A DNA stretch of 64,000 nucleotides from Draconibacterium sp. GTDB taxonomy: Bacteria; Bacteroidota; Bacteroidia; Bacteroidales; Prolixibacteraceae. A program made the position numbers and the translations under genes. The notes under the pieces are model-generated. The model was not told the DNA's origin. It was given only the letters and a program-made list of their open reading frames with translations, and made no database searches. Positions 47,334 to 57,689 of the stretch are shown here, one piece after another. Position 1 is the stretch's first letter. The number at the start of each line of letters is the position of its first letter. The stretch is from positions 62,001 to 126,000 of the forward strand of contig JADIYN010000008.1 of NCBI GenBank assembly GCA_016705335.1, given 5' to 3'.

Positions 47334-49289
47334 CTACCCCGTTACAAACTGTGCAATATTTCGGTTGATTTCGATACGGTTTAACAACGAACGTACAATT
47401 CTACTGTAAAGCTGGTCTTTCAAAATGAGGTCTTCAACATCGGCATCAATGTTCGGGTTATCGTTAATTTCGATTACATATACCTCACCGTTTATAATCT
47501 TAAGGTCAACTCCATAAAGTCCGTCTCCGATAAGTGCAGCAGCCTTTATTGCAGTTTTAATCACATTCTCGGGAACATCTTCAATAGCAACCGAATCTGA
47601 CTCACCTCCCTTGTATTTGCTTTCACTTTTCCAATTGTAAATTTGCCAATGATTTTTTGCCATATAATATTTACACGCAAAAAGTGGTTTTTGATCAAGT
47701 ACACCAATCCGCCAGTCATATTCTGACGGCATAAATTCCTGTGCAATAATCAAATCGGAACCGAGGAATAATTTCTTTAATGCTTCATCCAATTGCTCAA
47801 TATTATCAACCTTCTCAACGCCAATAGAAAAAGCGCTGTCTGGTTGTTTTAATACCAGCGGGAATTTGAGGTTCAAATTTTGTGATTTTCTGTAGCTGAA
47901 CTTCGATAAAACCAACGTAGCCGGAGTTTTTATTTTGTTTTGTTTCAACCTTTCGTTTTGGAAAATTTTATTTGAACAACGTAAAATCGACCACGGATCA
48001 TCAAGAACAACCAAACCTTCGGCATAAGCCGTTCGCGAGAATTGGTAAGTATGATCGTTCACGCTTGTGGTTTCCCTGATAAACAATGCATCGTATTCCG
48101 AAAGTTGGCTAAAGTCTTCTTTTGTAATAAACTCAGTATAAAACCCTTCTTTTTCGGCGGCTTTTTTAAAATTTTGGAGTGCTTCGGGGCACGACGGCGG
48201 GTTTTTTTCTTTAGGATTTACCAAAATCGCCAAATCATATTTATAGTTTTTAAAACGCGGTCGGCTGAAACGCTTCTTCGAAAAATAGTCGCGGGCAAAT
48301 TCCTGCACTTTCTCAAGGTCATCAGGATTTACTTTTTTCAGGCTCAATGGGGTGACTTTTTGGATCATCCACTTTTCCGACTTCACAAAATCGATTTGCA
48401 GCAACGGTGCTTCAAACAAGTGATAAAGCTTTTGTGCCAGTTGTCTGAATTTCGGATTTACTGATTTACTGAAATAAACAAAAACACTGACCTTGTTTTC
48501 TTTTACCAATCTGAACGCATTTTGAATATCGTCATCGATATAGCCTGAAAGCGAACGGATTAATGATAGGCTGCTAAAATCGCGAAGTGTTGTAACATTT
48601 GGTATTACGCGGTGGTCGCGGGCCGAAGCCAATAGCGACACATAATAACCCATTTTTTGGTATTGATAAGAATTGGAAAGGTTAAAAATGCGGACATTCT
48701 TTAACGATTGAAACTCAGATTCTGTAATATAACCTCTTGATGAAACTACTTTAACCCCCTCGATCTGAAGGTTCCAGTTTTTTGGGTTTTTTACAATAAT
48801 TATATTTGAAAGGCTTTGTTTTTCTGTGTTTTCATCAATTTGCAACGCCATCCTGATTCCATTTTCGCCAATGGTATAATAATCTGGCAACTCCTCGGTA
48901 AATTTGAACCCTGCATTTTCATAGAATTTTACCACTTTCGAATCAGTTTTCCGCACTTCGAGTGTAATACGACCTATTTTACCTGATTTTGCCAGATTCA
49001 CAGCATATTCCAATAACTGTTTTCCAACACCCTGCCCTTGAACTTCGGGCAAGACAGCAATTGAAAAAATGCGAAGTGTTTTTGCATAAAGATAAAGAAT
49101 TGCAGAGCCGACAGGTTTCTTCTCTTTCCCGTCGCCACTTTCGGCAATTACAACTTTCTGAAAAGGGCTGGATATACTGTACCGGATTGCCCGGCGATTA
49201 CTCTGTTGAAATTTTGGGAAGCAAGTGGTTTCAAGCTTTTCAAGAAAATCAAGATCCCTTGGTATCGATTTTCGTATGGTTGTTTTCAC
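47334..49289 (-). CDS. GNAT acetyltransferase fused to RimK-like ATP-grasp ligase
   Basis: Single 651-residue fusion. The GNAT domain (about 1-150) has IAVLPEVQGQGVGKQLLEYA and VKFYENAGF. A middle domain (about 165-320) resembles the RLAN region found before RimK-type ligases. The ATP-grasp domain (about 410-640) has FPLVLKQPDSAFS (nucleotide-binding) and the metal-binding EINDNPNIDADVED. RimK-type ligases add amino acids or amines to carboxylates; the GNAT half would acetylate an amine. The fusion suggests one pathway doing both, substrate unknown. It runs convergent with the GH38 gene, 6 bp apart. Confidence 0.85.
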   Translation of the reverse strand: MKTTIRKSIPRDLDFLEKLETTCFPKFQQSNRRAIRYSISSPFQKVVIAESGDGKEKKPVGSAILYLYAKTLRIFSIAVLPEVQGQGVGKQLLEYAVNLAKSGKIGRITLEVRKTDSKVVKFYENAGFKFTEELPDYYTIGENGIRMALQIDENTEKQSLSNIIIVKNPKNWNLQIEGVKVVSSRGYITESEFQSLKNVRIFNLSNSYQYQKMGYYVSLLASARDHRVIPNVTTLRDFSSLSLIRSLSGYIDDDIQNAFRLVKENKVSVFVYFSKSVNPKFRQLAQKLYHLFEAPLLQIDFVKSEKWMIQKVTPLSLKKVNPDDLEKVQEFARDYFSKKRFSRPRFKNYKYDLAILVNPKEKNPPSCPEALQNFKKAAEKEGFYTEFITKEDFSQLSEYDALFIRETTSVNDHTYQFSRTAYAEGLVVLDDPWSILRCSNKIFQNERLKQNKIKTPATLVLSKFSYRKSQNLNLKFPLVLKQPDSAFSIGVEKVDNIEQLDEALKKLFLGSDLIIAQEFMPSEYDWRIGVLDQKPLFACKYYMAKNHWQIYNWKSESKYKGGESDSVAIEDVPENVIKTAIKAAALIGDGLYGVDLKIINGEVYVIEINDNPNIDADVEDLILKDQLYSRIVRSLLNRIEINRNIAQFVTG

Positions 49290-49578
49290 TATTTGTTTAA
49301 CTATTTCATATGATTATAATTGTTTGTTTTTTTATTGTATCATATGGAACTCGCACGTAATCATTCTCCCATATGTGAATGTTTTAAACGCTCGTTTCAT
49401 GACTTTAAAAAAACGGTTAAAATTAAGTTATTTTTTGTACTAATTGAACCCGGAAATAAAAAAGACTTTTTTCCCTTGTATTTTTTTACGAAATAAAAAA
49501 TGGTGCTCGCAAAATTGTAAACACCATTAAACAAAGTAGAAAAATTTAATATCAATTATCTTCGAAAAGCTATAATTT

Positions 49579-50457
49579 TTATACCCACTCCTCCGACAAA
49601 ACTTTTCCTTTTATTCCAATAACCACTTCTTTTACAGGCACTTTTCGCGAAGCAGATTGGGTTGCAATTTGAACTATTTGAGACAAACCACCACAGCAGG
49701 GAACTTCCATAATCACAACTGTAATTGTATTTACACGGGCTTCATCAATTAAGCGGGTCAATTTCTGAATGTAAATTTCTTTTCCCTGATCGAGTTTTGG
49801 GCAGGCAATTACCATTTTTCGGCCTTTGATAAAATCGGTATGAAAATTTCCGTAAGCAAATGCCGCACAATCAGCCGCCACAAGCAAATCAGCCCCATTA
49901 AAATAAGATGCAGCAGGGTTGATTAAGTGCATTTGAACCGGCCACTGCGTTAATTCAGATGGTACTTCACCAACAGGAACCGCCATTTTTATTCCTGCCA
50001 CATCAAATGATTGCGGGGCTGAACCGGCACAACCACATCCTGCACCAGCTTCTTCATGTTTATGTTCTTTTTCAGCATGTAACAATTCATGTACTTCACT
50101 GATTTTGAAAGGCATTGATTCGCGGTTTGCCTTGATATAAGTGAGCGCCTGGTTTAAAAATCCTGTTTCACCATGTTCCTGCAGATGTTTTAAGTGTGCA
50201 AAAACTGTAGCTTTCCCACTCTTTATCATTTGTGCAATTACTGTAATTTCGTCATAATCATCAGCCTCCCGTTTTTCGATTGTTATTGCACCTTGCGGAC
50301 AATGCCCCAAACACGCACCCAATCCATCACACATTAACTCGCTGATCAGTCGTGCTTTTCCATCAATTATCTGCAATGCACCTTCGTGACAATTTGGTAC
50401 ACAGTCGCCACAACCATTACAAAGTTCCTCGTCTATTTTTACAATTTCGCGTATCAT
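49579..50457 (-). CDS. Fe-S protein with N-terminal bacterial-type ferredoxin domain
   Basis: Protein of 292 residues, starting at ATG 50457. The N-terminal ferredoxin domain has CNGCGDCVPNC and CDGLGACLGHC, two cluster sites. The middle has GAGCGCAGSAP, then a predominantly alpha/beta region with DLLVAADCAAFAYGNFH, VIACPKLDQGK and MEVPCCGG, where further cysteines may bind a cluster or form a thiol site. The function is not known to me. It shares a 75-bp divergent region with a Crp/Fnr gene, so it is a likely target of that regulator. Confidence 0.85.
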   Translation of the reverse strand: MIREIVKIDEELCNGCGDCVPNCHEGALQIIDGKARLISELMCDGLGACLGHCPQGAITIEKREADDYDEITVIAQMIKSGKATVFAHLKHLQEHGETGFLNQALTYIKANRESMPFKISEVHELLHAEKEHKHEEAGAGCGCAGSAPQSFDVAGIKMAVPVGEVPSELTQWPVQMHLINPAASYFNGADLLVAADCAAFAYGNFHTDFIKGRKMVIACPKLDQGKEIYIQKLTRLIDEARVNTITVVIMEVPCCGGLSQIVQIATQSASRKVPVKEVVIGIKGKVLSEEWV

Positions 50458-50504
50458 ATTAATATTTTTAAGAAAACAAATGTAGAGTTTGGACGTTCCA
50501 ATCA

Positions 50505-50522
50505 TTGTATCAATTGTTACAA
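50505..50522. promoter_or_regulatory. Crp/Fnr-type operator candidate
   Basis: TTGTATCAATTGTTACAA matches its reverse complement at 16 of 18 positions. The form TTGTA-N8-TACAA is close to Crp/Fnr-family sites. It lies between the Fe-S gene and the regulator gene, 10 bp before the regulator ATG, suggesting autoregulation and shared control. Confidence 0.55.
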
Positions 50523-50532
50523 ATCGATAAAA

Positions 50533-51186
50533 ATGATAAATTATCAGCTTTTAACGCAGTGTCCCATGTTTAAGGGAATTACCGAAAAAGAGACAGAATT
50601 TCTGTTTAGTAAAATTCATTTTCAAATAAAAAAATATTCAAAAGATGATATAGTAGTGGTTGCCGGGGAAACCGTTTTAAACCTTCTGATTATAATTTCG
50701 GGAAGTGTTAGAGGCGAAATGATTGACTATTCGGGCAAAATCATAAAAATTGAAGATATAGAAGCGCCAAAACCGCTGGCAACAGCATTTTTATTCGGGC
50801 AACAGAATAAATATCCGGTTACCGTTACTGTGAATAACGATGCAGGAATATTAATAATACCCGTTACTGAATTCCTGAAAGTGTTGCAATTGAATACCCA
50901 AATCCTCAGAAACTATTTGAACAGTATATCTTCACGTGCACAGTTTCTTTCGCAGAAACTCAACTTTTTAAGTTTTAAAACCATAAAGGGAAAAGTTGCC
51001 CATTATCTGTTACAACAAGCCGGTGATAAATTTCATTCGGTAGAACTAAAAAATACACAACAGCAATTAGCCGATTTATTTGGTGTTACCCGACCTTCGC
51101 TTGCACGGGTGTTTGGAGAAATGCAAAAAGAAGGCACAATCAATATAAAAAATAAAACAGTTTCGCTGCTTGATAAAAAGCACTAA
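50533..51186 (+). CDS. Crp/Fnr-family transcriptional regulator
   Basis: Regulator of 217 residues starting at ATG 50533 (MINYQLLTQCPMFKG). A cyclic-nucleotide-type beta-roll (about 15-125) and the long dimerisation helix lead to a helix-turn-helix (TQQQLADLFGVTRPSLARVFGEM). It has only one cysteine near the N-terminus, so it lacks the Fnr four-Cys cluster and may instead respond to heme, NO or a nucleotide. It is divergent from the Fe-S protein across a shared palindrome. The next gene, pgeF, begins 15 bp on. Confidence 0.88.
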   Translation: MINYQLLTQCPMFKGITEKETEFLFSKIHFQIKKYSKDDIVVVAGETVLNLLIIISGSVRGEMIDYSGKIIKIEDIEAPKPLATAFLFGQQNKYPVTVTVNNDAGILIIPVTEFLKVLQLNTQILRNYLNSISSRAQFLSQKLNFLSFKTIKGKVAHYLLQQAGDKFHSVELKNTQQQLADLFGVTRPSLARVFGEMQKEGTINIKNKTVSLLDKKH

Positions 51187-51201
51187 ACCAATTGATAAAA
51201 A

Positions 51202-51954
51202 ATGAATAATAAAGGACTCATTTACTATAAAATTTTCAGGGGATTTGAAAACGTAGTTGCTTTTACAAGTACCAAACAAACTTTTGAAACAAAAAATCCA
51301 AGGTTTACAGGCGACTCGACTGATATTTTTGAACAAAACCGAATTCTGCTGGCAGAAAAACTAATGATTAAACCCGATCAACTTGTATTTCCGAGACAAA
51401 CACATACAAATTGTGTAGTCGAAGTTTCAGATATTCCTAAAACTGAGATCAGGGAAACCGATGCATTGGTAACGAATAAAACAGGTATTTGCCTGTGTGT
51501 GCAAACTGCCGACTGTGTGCCGATCCTTTTGTTTGACCCTGTAAAAAATGTAATTGCCGCAGTGCATGCCGGCTGGCGCGGAACGGTGAAGAAAATTGCT
51601 GAAATTGCGGTTCAAAGAATGGAACAGAATTATGGTTCATTGCCTGAAAACATTATTGCAGCAATTGGCCCGTCCATCAGTCCCGAAATTTATGAGGTTG
51701 GCAATGAAGTTGTTGAAGAAGTAAAACTATCAATTCCAAATGCCGAAACTTCATTACTTAAGAACAGTTCAGGGAAATTCCATTTGAACCTGTGGGAAGC
51801 AAACAGGCAGGTGCTGGTTCAAAACGGACTTCAAAATAAAAACATCGAAATACTTGGCGAATGTTCTTTCTCTGAATCAGAAAAATACTACTCGGCCCGC
51901 AAAGAAGGAATTGAAACGGGAAGAATGGTTTCGGGCATAATGTTGATGAAGTGA
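51202..51954 (+). CDS. pgeF: Peptidoglycan editing factor PgeF
   Basis: YfiH/DUF152 family, 250 residues. Family members hydrolyse incorrectly built peptidoglycan precursors and show polyphenol-oxidase-like chemistry. The copper/zinc-ligand motifs are visible: RQTHTNCVV, TADCVPILL and AVHAGWRGTV. It lies 15 bp after the Crp/Fnr-type gene in the same direction, so it may be part of its transcript. Confidence 0.9.
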   Translation: MNNKGLIYYKIFRGFENVVAFTSTKQTFETKNPRFTGDSTDIFEQNRILLAEKLMIKPDQLVFPRQTHTNCVVEVSDIPKTEIRETDALVTNKTGICLCVQTADCVPILLFDPVKNVIAAVHAGWRGTVKKIAEIAVQRMEQNYGSLPENIIAAIGPSISPEIYEVGNEVVEEVKLSIPNAETSLLKNSSGKFHLNLWEANRQVLVQNGLQNKNIEILGECSFSESEKYYSARKEGIETGRMVSGIMLMK

Positions 51955-52098
51955 AATTTATTTTCTAATTACTGTTTCATCTAATCTAAAATTTATATTC
52001 CTGCCAAATGCTCATAGTAAACCAATGAACAATTTCCATTTTAACGAGGCAGAGACTGTCACAAAAAAGTTTTAAACAAACCACACTTAGACTAAAAA

Positions 52099-53704
52099 AT
52101 GCCTAATTTTAAAGTCATGCAAGTTTCATCTAAACACCTGTTCTTCATTCTTATTATTGGGGTTATTCTTCAAGGTAAATTATCGGCTCAAAGCATCAAT
52201 AATTTTTCAACCGATTTGCCACTGGTAATAATTAATACAAATGGAAAACCCATTTATGACGAACCAAAAACAACCGGGAGTATGAAAATTATTTCGAATT
52301 CAGAAGGGTTGAATCATTTTACAGATCAGGCAAACAATTATGATGGAATTATTGGGATTGAGCTACGTGGTAGCAGCTCTCAGGGATATCCGCAAAAACC
52401 CTATTTATTTGAAACCCGGAATAGTGACGGCAGTAATTTGAATGTTTCGCTTTTGGGTTTGCCCGAAGAAAACGACTGGATACTGCTTTCGAATTATAAC
52501 GACAAATCGTTTATGAGAAATATTCTGGGTTACCAGCTTTTCGAACGGCTTGGTCATTATGCGCCCCGAGCAAGACTTGTTGATGTTATACTTAACAATG
52601 AATACCAGGGAATTTACATTCTGACAGAAAAATTAAAACGTGGCAAAAACCGGGTTGACATCGCAAATCTAAAGGAAGAAGATATTGAAGGTGAAGAATT
52701 AACAGGAGGTTATATTTTCAAAATAGATTACTGGAACAACAATGACAGTTGGGAATCTCCTTACCACCCCATCAATCACCCCGATTTTAACGTCCATTTT
52801 GTTTTTCACGATCCCGACTGGGACGAACTGGTTTATCAGCAAAAAATTATATTGAAAATTATGTTACCTCTTTTGAAGACGCATTATACAGCACCAATTT
52901 CACAGATGAGACACAAGGTTACCCCAACTTTATTGATATAAGCAGTTTTATCGACTATTTTTTGGTTAGCGAAGTTTCGCGCAACAACGACGGTTTTAAG
53001 AAAAGCCGCTATTTTCATAAAGATAAAAACGGAAAAATTATGGCAGGTCCAGTCTGGGATTTCGATTGGGCATGGAAAAATATCAACGAATGTTACATTT
53101 TTAAAGCCACTGACGGATCGGGTTGGGCGTACAAAATAAATGATTGTAACCCGGATTTGAATTCGCCGGGCTGGATGATCCGGCTGTTTTATGACGAAAA
53201 ATTTAAAAACGAAGTAAACTGTCGCTATTTCGATTTACGGACAAATGCATTGAGCGATGAAACTGTTTTTGGCATGATTGACTCAATGTACAATGAAGTA
53301 AAAAATGCCCAGGTAAAACATTTTCAGAAATGGAAAATATTGGGGCAAAATGTAGGTGCGCCTGAAGTTGGAACTCAACCTGCAACTTACGAGGGCGAAG
53401 TTGAAAAGCTGAAAGACTGGATTTCAACACGTTTTAAATGGCTCGATAAAAATATGCTGGGAAAATGTGCAACAGTTAACACAAATGAACTGGTGGAAAA
53501 TACAGTGATTAAAATTTATCCAAACCCCGCGAAAAGTATGGTTAATATTTTATCGAATGAAACTATTTCAGCTTTGACACAAACCAAAATTTGAATGCAG
53601 ACTTGGCCCACATTGATGTTTCAACGTTTTTGCCCGGAATATATATCCTTAAAATTTCGAACAAAAATGGGGATACAAAAACTGAAAAAATAGTTGTGAA
53701 TTGA
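52099..53704 (+). CDS. CotH-like kinase-family protein with type IX sorting domain (two frameshifts)
   Basis: About 535 residues merged. The signal peptide (about 1-31, ending LSAQ) begins at ATG 52099 or 52117. A CotH-type kinase domain follows, with IGIELRGSSSQGYPQKPY, SNYNDKSFMRNILGYQLF, YQGIYILTEKLKRGKNRV and, after a shift near 52855, GPVWDFDWAWKN (the active-site Asp). A sorting domain (VIKIYPNPAKSMVNIL...GIYILKIS) is completed by a second shift near 53570 and ends at TGA 53704. CotH kinases phosphorylate secreted proteins, so this is probably a cell-surface or secreted kinase. Substrate unknown. Confidence 0.85.
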
Positions 53705-53782
53705 CAACTATTCAAGCTAAACAAAGTAGGTACAATAACACAAATTTGACGTCTTTATTAAAAACCAATTTAATTTAAAACC

Positions 53783-54122
53783 ATGATAAAACATTTAAAA
53801 ATAACCTTCCTGTTTTTAATAGTTTTCGGGACTTTGTCGGGGCAGGATAAAAAAGAGTGGGAAGATCCCGCCGTCTTTAACATCAACCGAACAGCGCCGC
53901 ATGCCAACTTTATCCCTTTTGAAAATGAAAGACTGGCGCTTGAGAATAACGCAAATCAATCAGCCTATTTCCAATCGTTAAATGGAATCTGGAAATTCAA
54001 TATTGCATCGAACCCCGAAAACCGACCGGTTGATTTTTACAAACATGATTTTGATGTTTCCACCTGGCCCGATATTAAAGTGCCCGGTAATTGGGAACGG
54101 CAGGGTTTCGATACCGCAATTA
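53783..54122 (+). pseudogene. GH2 beta-galactosidase, truncated after about 113 residues
   Basis: Begins like a secreted GH2 enzyme: signal peptide (about 1-21), DPAVFNINRTAPHANFIPF and SLNGIWKFNIA, then DIKVPGNWERQGFDT. A full-length enzyme would run to roughly 1000 residues, yet the family match stops at about 54120 and is followed by a bidirectional terminator and ruvC. The open frame continues to 54208 as unrelated sequence. The truncation looks like a deletion or a junction and not a single indel, because no frame resumes the homology. Confidence 0.75.
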
Positions 54123-54124
54123 AT

Positions 54125-54162
54125 AAAAAACCTGGCTGTTTTTGGATAGCCAGGTTTTTTTT
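54125..54162. terminator. Bidirectional terminator beside ruvC
   Basis: CCTGGCT (54131-54137) pairs with AGCCAGG (54148-54154), with six A upstream and eight T downstream. It ends ruvC on the leftward side and falls exactly at the truncation of the GH2 fragment. Confidence 0.8.
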
Positions 54163-54236
54163 ATACCATACAAATTTTTCAACTCTTCATCCTTTTCGAA
54201 AGTTGTAAATTGCTGTACTTATCTTCCTACTTAATA

Positions 54237-54790
54237 CTACTTCACTTTCCCCGGATTTTTCTTCACAAAATCGCCCCAGTTTTTAAACTCCTTTGATTTT
54301 TGCGGTTTATCAAGTTGGATAAAATGACAGATGGCAACAGCAACAGCATCAGTGGCATCAAGGCTTTTTTCGAGATCATTTAAATGATAAACCTTTTGCA
54401 GAAAATAGGCAACCTGTTCTTTTGAAGCGCGACCCATCCCTGTAATTGCCTGTTTTACCAAAAGCGGTGCATACTCAAAAATTGGTATTCCGTGAAAAGT
54501 GCTGCTGCCATAATTACTCCCTGCCCGCGACCCAATTTTAACATCGACTGCACATTTTTACCATAAAACGGTGCTTCAAGCGCCATTACATCCGGTTGGT
54601 ATTCTTTAACAAGAAACAGTGCCCGTTCGTGCAGGTATTTCAATCTTTCGTAGTGATCCGAGAATTTGCCGGGTATTATGGTTCCCATATTTAAAATCAC
54701 GGGAACTTTATTCCTGATTTCGACAAGACCATAACCGGCAACTGTAGTTCCAGGGTCGATACCCAATATTCTGAGTGGTTTTTCAGACAT
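54237..54790 (-). CDS. ruvC: Crossover junction endodeoxyribonuclease RuvC (one frameshift)
   Basis: Holliday junction resolvase, about 184 residues merged. The acidic residues expected for catalysis are present: Asp in ILGIDPGTT, Glu in ALEAPFYGK and two Asp in LDATDAVAVAICH. The frame shifts near 54480, joining ALFTE to IPIFEYAPLLVKQAITGMG. It cleaves four-way junctions with RuvAB, which are not in the window. It stands alone, unlike the ruvCAB operon of many bacteria. Confidence 0.92.
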
Positions 54791-54917
54791 GTAGTTTAAA
54801 GTTCAAAGTTTAAGGTTCAAAGTGGCAAAATTAAAGATCTGCATTCACATTTCTTGGAAATGACTATTTGATTAGATTTTATAACAAATCACTTTCCTGA
54901 TACCTGATACTCAATAC

Positions 54918-55802
54918 TCACAATCTCTTTCTTTCTATTTGCTGAATCAAAACTCCGGCAACTATAAAAATCAACCCGATAAAAGTAGTTATGTAAATGG
55001 TTTCTTTCAATATAAAATGAATAAAAACAAGTGAAAGAAACGGGGTAAAAAAAACGAGATTCCCAATTTTTGCATTACTTGTTGTGAGGTTCATCGCTTT
55101 TAACCAAAGCACATAAGTAATTCCAACTTCAAAAACCCCTGTAAAAATTACTGCGTAAAAACTTCTGTTTATGTGTATTTCGAAATCGGAAAAAAAATAA
55201 ACAACCGGGGCAAGAAGTATAAGTCCGAAAGCAAAATTCAGGAACAACTTTACAACTTCATCACGTTTATCACGGACATTGAAAATCCAGTAAAGCGACC
55301 AAAGTACCGAGCTGCCAACCGCCAGCAAAACACCCAGCGGATTTGTATTGCTAAATCCATCCCATCCGCCTTGTGATGAAATAATAAACACCCCTAAAAA
55401 ACTGACAAAAAGCGCACCCACACTTACCCAGCCTATTTTCTGTTTTAGCAGCGGCACCGAAAGAAGTGCCAAAGTTATTGGCCAAATCATATTCAGCGGC
55501 TGGGCAACCTGCGCCGGTAACAGCGAATATGCCTTGAACAAAACAAGATAATAAAGCAAAGGATTGAATGCTGCCATTAACAGCGAGTAAACCCACTCGC
55601 GCGGAGTTTGTTTTAAAATTAAATTGATTTTTTGTTGAAATAACAAAACAAAGAAGAGTAAAACAACAGTTACCGCGGAAGCATAAAAAATGAGTTGAAT
55701 AAAATCAAATTCGAGAAGCGCAATTTTAAAGGCTGTTGCAACTGTTGACCAAAACAAAACTGCCAACCCTGCAAAAATGTATGCTTTTTTGTTAGAACTC
55801 AT
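54918..55802 (-). CDS. EamA-family (DMT) transporter
   Basis: Inner-membrane protein of 294 residues with ten predicted helices in two EamA repeats, the first beginning KAYIFAGLAVLFWSTVATAFK and the second near NPLGVLLAVGSSVLWSLYWI. Family members export amino acids or other metabolites. No substrate is suggested by context. Its ATG (55802) overlaps the end of the TPR gene, so the two are coupled. Confidence 0.87.
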   Translation of the reverse strand: MSSNKKAYIFAGLAVLFWSTVATAFKIALLEFDFIQLIFYASAVTVVLLFFVLLFQQKINLILKQTPREWVYSLLMAAFNPLLYYLVLFKAYSLLPAQVAQPLNMIWPITLALLSVPLLKQKIGWVSVGALFVSFLGVFIISSQGGWDGFSNTNPLGVLLAVGSSVLWSLYWIFNVRDKRDEVVKLFLNFAFGLILLAPVVYFFSDFEIHINRSFYAVIFTGVFEVGITYVLWLKAMNLTTSNAKIGNLVFFTPFLSLVFIHFILKETIYITTFIGLIFIVAGVLIQQIERKRL

Positions 55803-57689
55803 TTTCTTTGGGGGCGTTCAAAAACATTTCCATCTTGTCGGTTTCGTCTATTTTATCGGGGTAAATTAGGCGCAATTGCCGGTATTTTTCACGCGATTCT
55901 TCGATAAAAACACTGCCGGGTAACGTGTTAAAATTTCTTTATACAAATCTTTTGCTTTTTCCTGTTGTCCGAGATTGTAATTGTATAATTCGGCAAGCAT
56001 AAAAGTGGCATCATCACCAAGCAAATCGTAACTAAATTCACTAACAATCTGCTCCAGATGTTGCGCGGCTGTTGCATAATCCTGCTGTTCAATTTCAATT
56101 TTAGCTTTTCTGTACAGAATATCGTCAACAAGCGAATGGTGCGGATACGTTTTTGTTAATCCATCCAAAATCACCATTGCTTCAGTATTTTTGTTCTGGA
56201 AGAAAAGCAAATCAGCGCGGGCAAACATGGTTAACGGAATGGCAGTAGTATCTAAATTCAGATTGTTGCCAATCATAAGTGACATTTCCATGGCATCGTT
56301 TGCAGTGAGTTTTGAAGTGCTGGCTTTTAAAACATCCAACTGTGCTTTTGCCCAGCTGAAATTACCAAGATAGTACCCCAGTTTTGCTTTTTTCAGTTTA
56401 ACATCATCACCCAGCGCATTTGTTTTATTGCCATCAATTACCTGCGAATAAATCAATGTTGCTTCCCAGGGATCGTCGTCATAGATATAAATATCGGCCA
56501 TTTCGGTTTTTAACCTCCCCCACTCTTCGGGTTTTAAACTTGGAATTTCAAGTGTCCGCTTTAAAAAGTCAATTGCTTCATCACTTTCATCAAGATAAAA
56601 TGCAAGTAAATGAGCGTATTCCTGCACAAGATTTAAAGTAGTCACATTTATTCCCAGAAATTCCAAACCTTCTTTAAACTGAGCTGCAATTTTTTCACCC
56701 TCTTCCCAGTTTCCCGATAATTCATTGGTAAAATGCAAATAAGACGAATGGATTTTCAAAGCAAATGACTGTGCATAAAAAGGGTTTTCCTTGCCTTTTC
56801 CTATTAAATACTCAAAAGCTTTTTGGGCATCATCATACTTTTTGTTATTCAGCGCCATGTAACCCAACTGAATTATTTGTGCATCTTCCTGTCCTGTTCT
56901 TTTATCAAGCGCAATTGACTGGCGCAAAGCAGCAGAGAATTTGTTTTCCTGAAGGAAAAACCAAATCAGCAAACGGTTGTAACCAATTACTTCGGGATTT
57001 GCCTGTATTCTTTTTAAAACCTGCTCCCTGAAAATATCGAGCATTTCATCGTCGATATCAAGCCGCATGGAAGATGACAAACCACTTTGAACACGGGGAA
57101 GCTGCTTTTCATCCTGTTTCACCATGTCAAGATATTTTTCCATCATATTGTCATAGTCGCGCAAATAAGAGTAAACACGGGCAAGTTCATAATCAAAAAT
57201 CCCGGGTCCCATTATTTGCTCCCCTTTCAAATAGGTTTGTTTGGCATATTCATACTCCTGCCATTGCAAAAATGCATTCGACAACAATGCATATTCGTTG
57301 CGGTTTGGCAATACCAGGGCCAAAGCTCTTTCATATTTTTGTTTGCTCTCTTCAACCTTTTTCTGAACTTTTAAAATATATCCCCAGTTAACAAATAATT
57401 CAGGTTTTTCGGGCTTTTGCCCTTTAATTTCAGATTGAATTTTTTGCACTGCCTCATCATATTTTTCCATCTGGATAAGGCAATCCAGATAATATTTAAA
57501 ATAGGTTGAGTTTTTAGTTAACTCATAAACCTGTTGTAATAATGGGGCAGCTCTCTCGAAATCCCGGGCATTGTAATACTGAAAAGCCAGGTTCGATTGT
57601 GTTTGAATCTGGTTTTGTGCGTTTTGGCCAATAACGCCGGTAACTGCAAAAAAATATAAAAAGATGAACAGAAAATACTTCATTTTCAA
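55792..57689 (-). CDS. TPR-repeat exported protein (one frameshift near C-terminus)
   Basis: About 632 residues merged. A signal peptide (about 1-21, ending VIGQ) is followed by many tetratricopeptide-type helix pairs (AFQYYNARDFERAAPLLQQ, EEATLIYSQ-like segments, DYATAAQHLEQI). The frame is lost near 55920 and recovers as GSVFIEESREKYRQLRLIYPD, ending at TAA 55792. It then overlaps the EamA start by 11 bases. TPR proteins act as scaffolds; a role in envelope assembly is possible but unproven. Confidence 0.82.
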
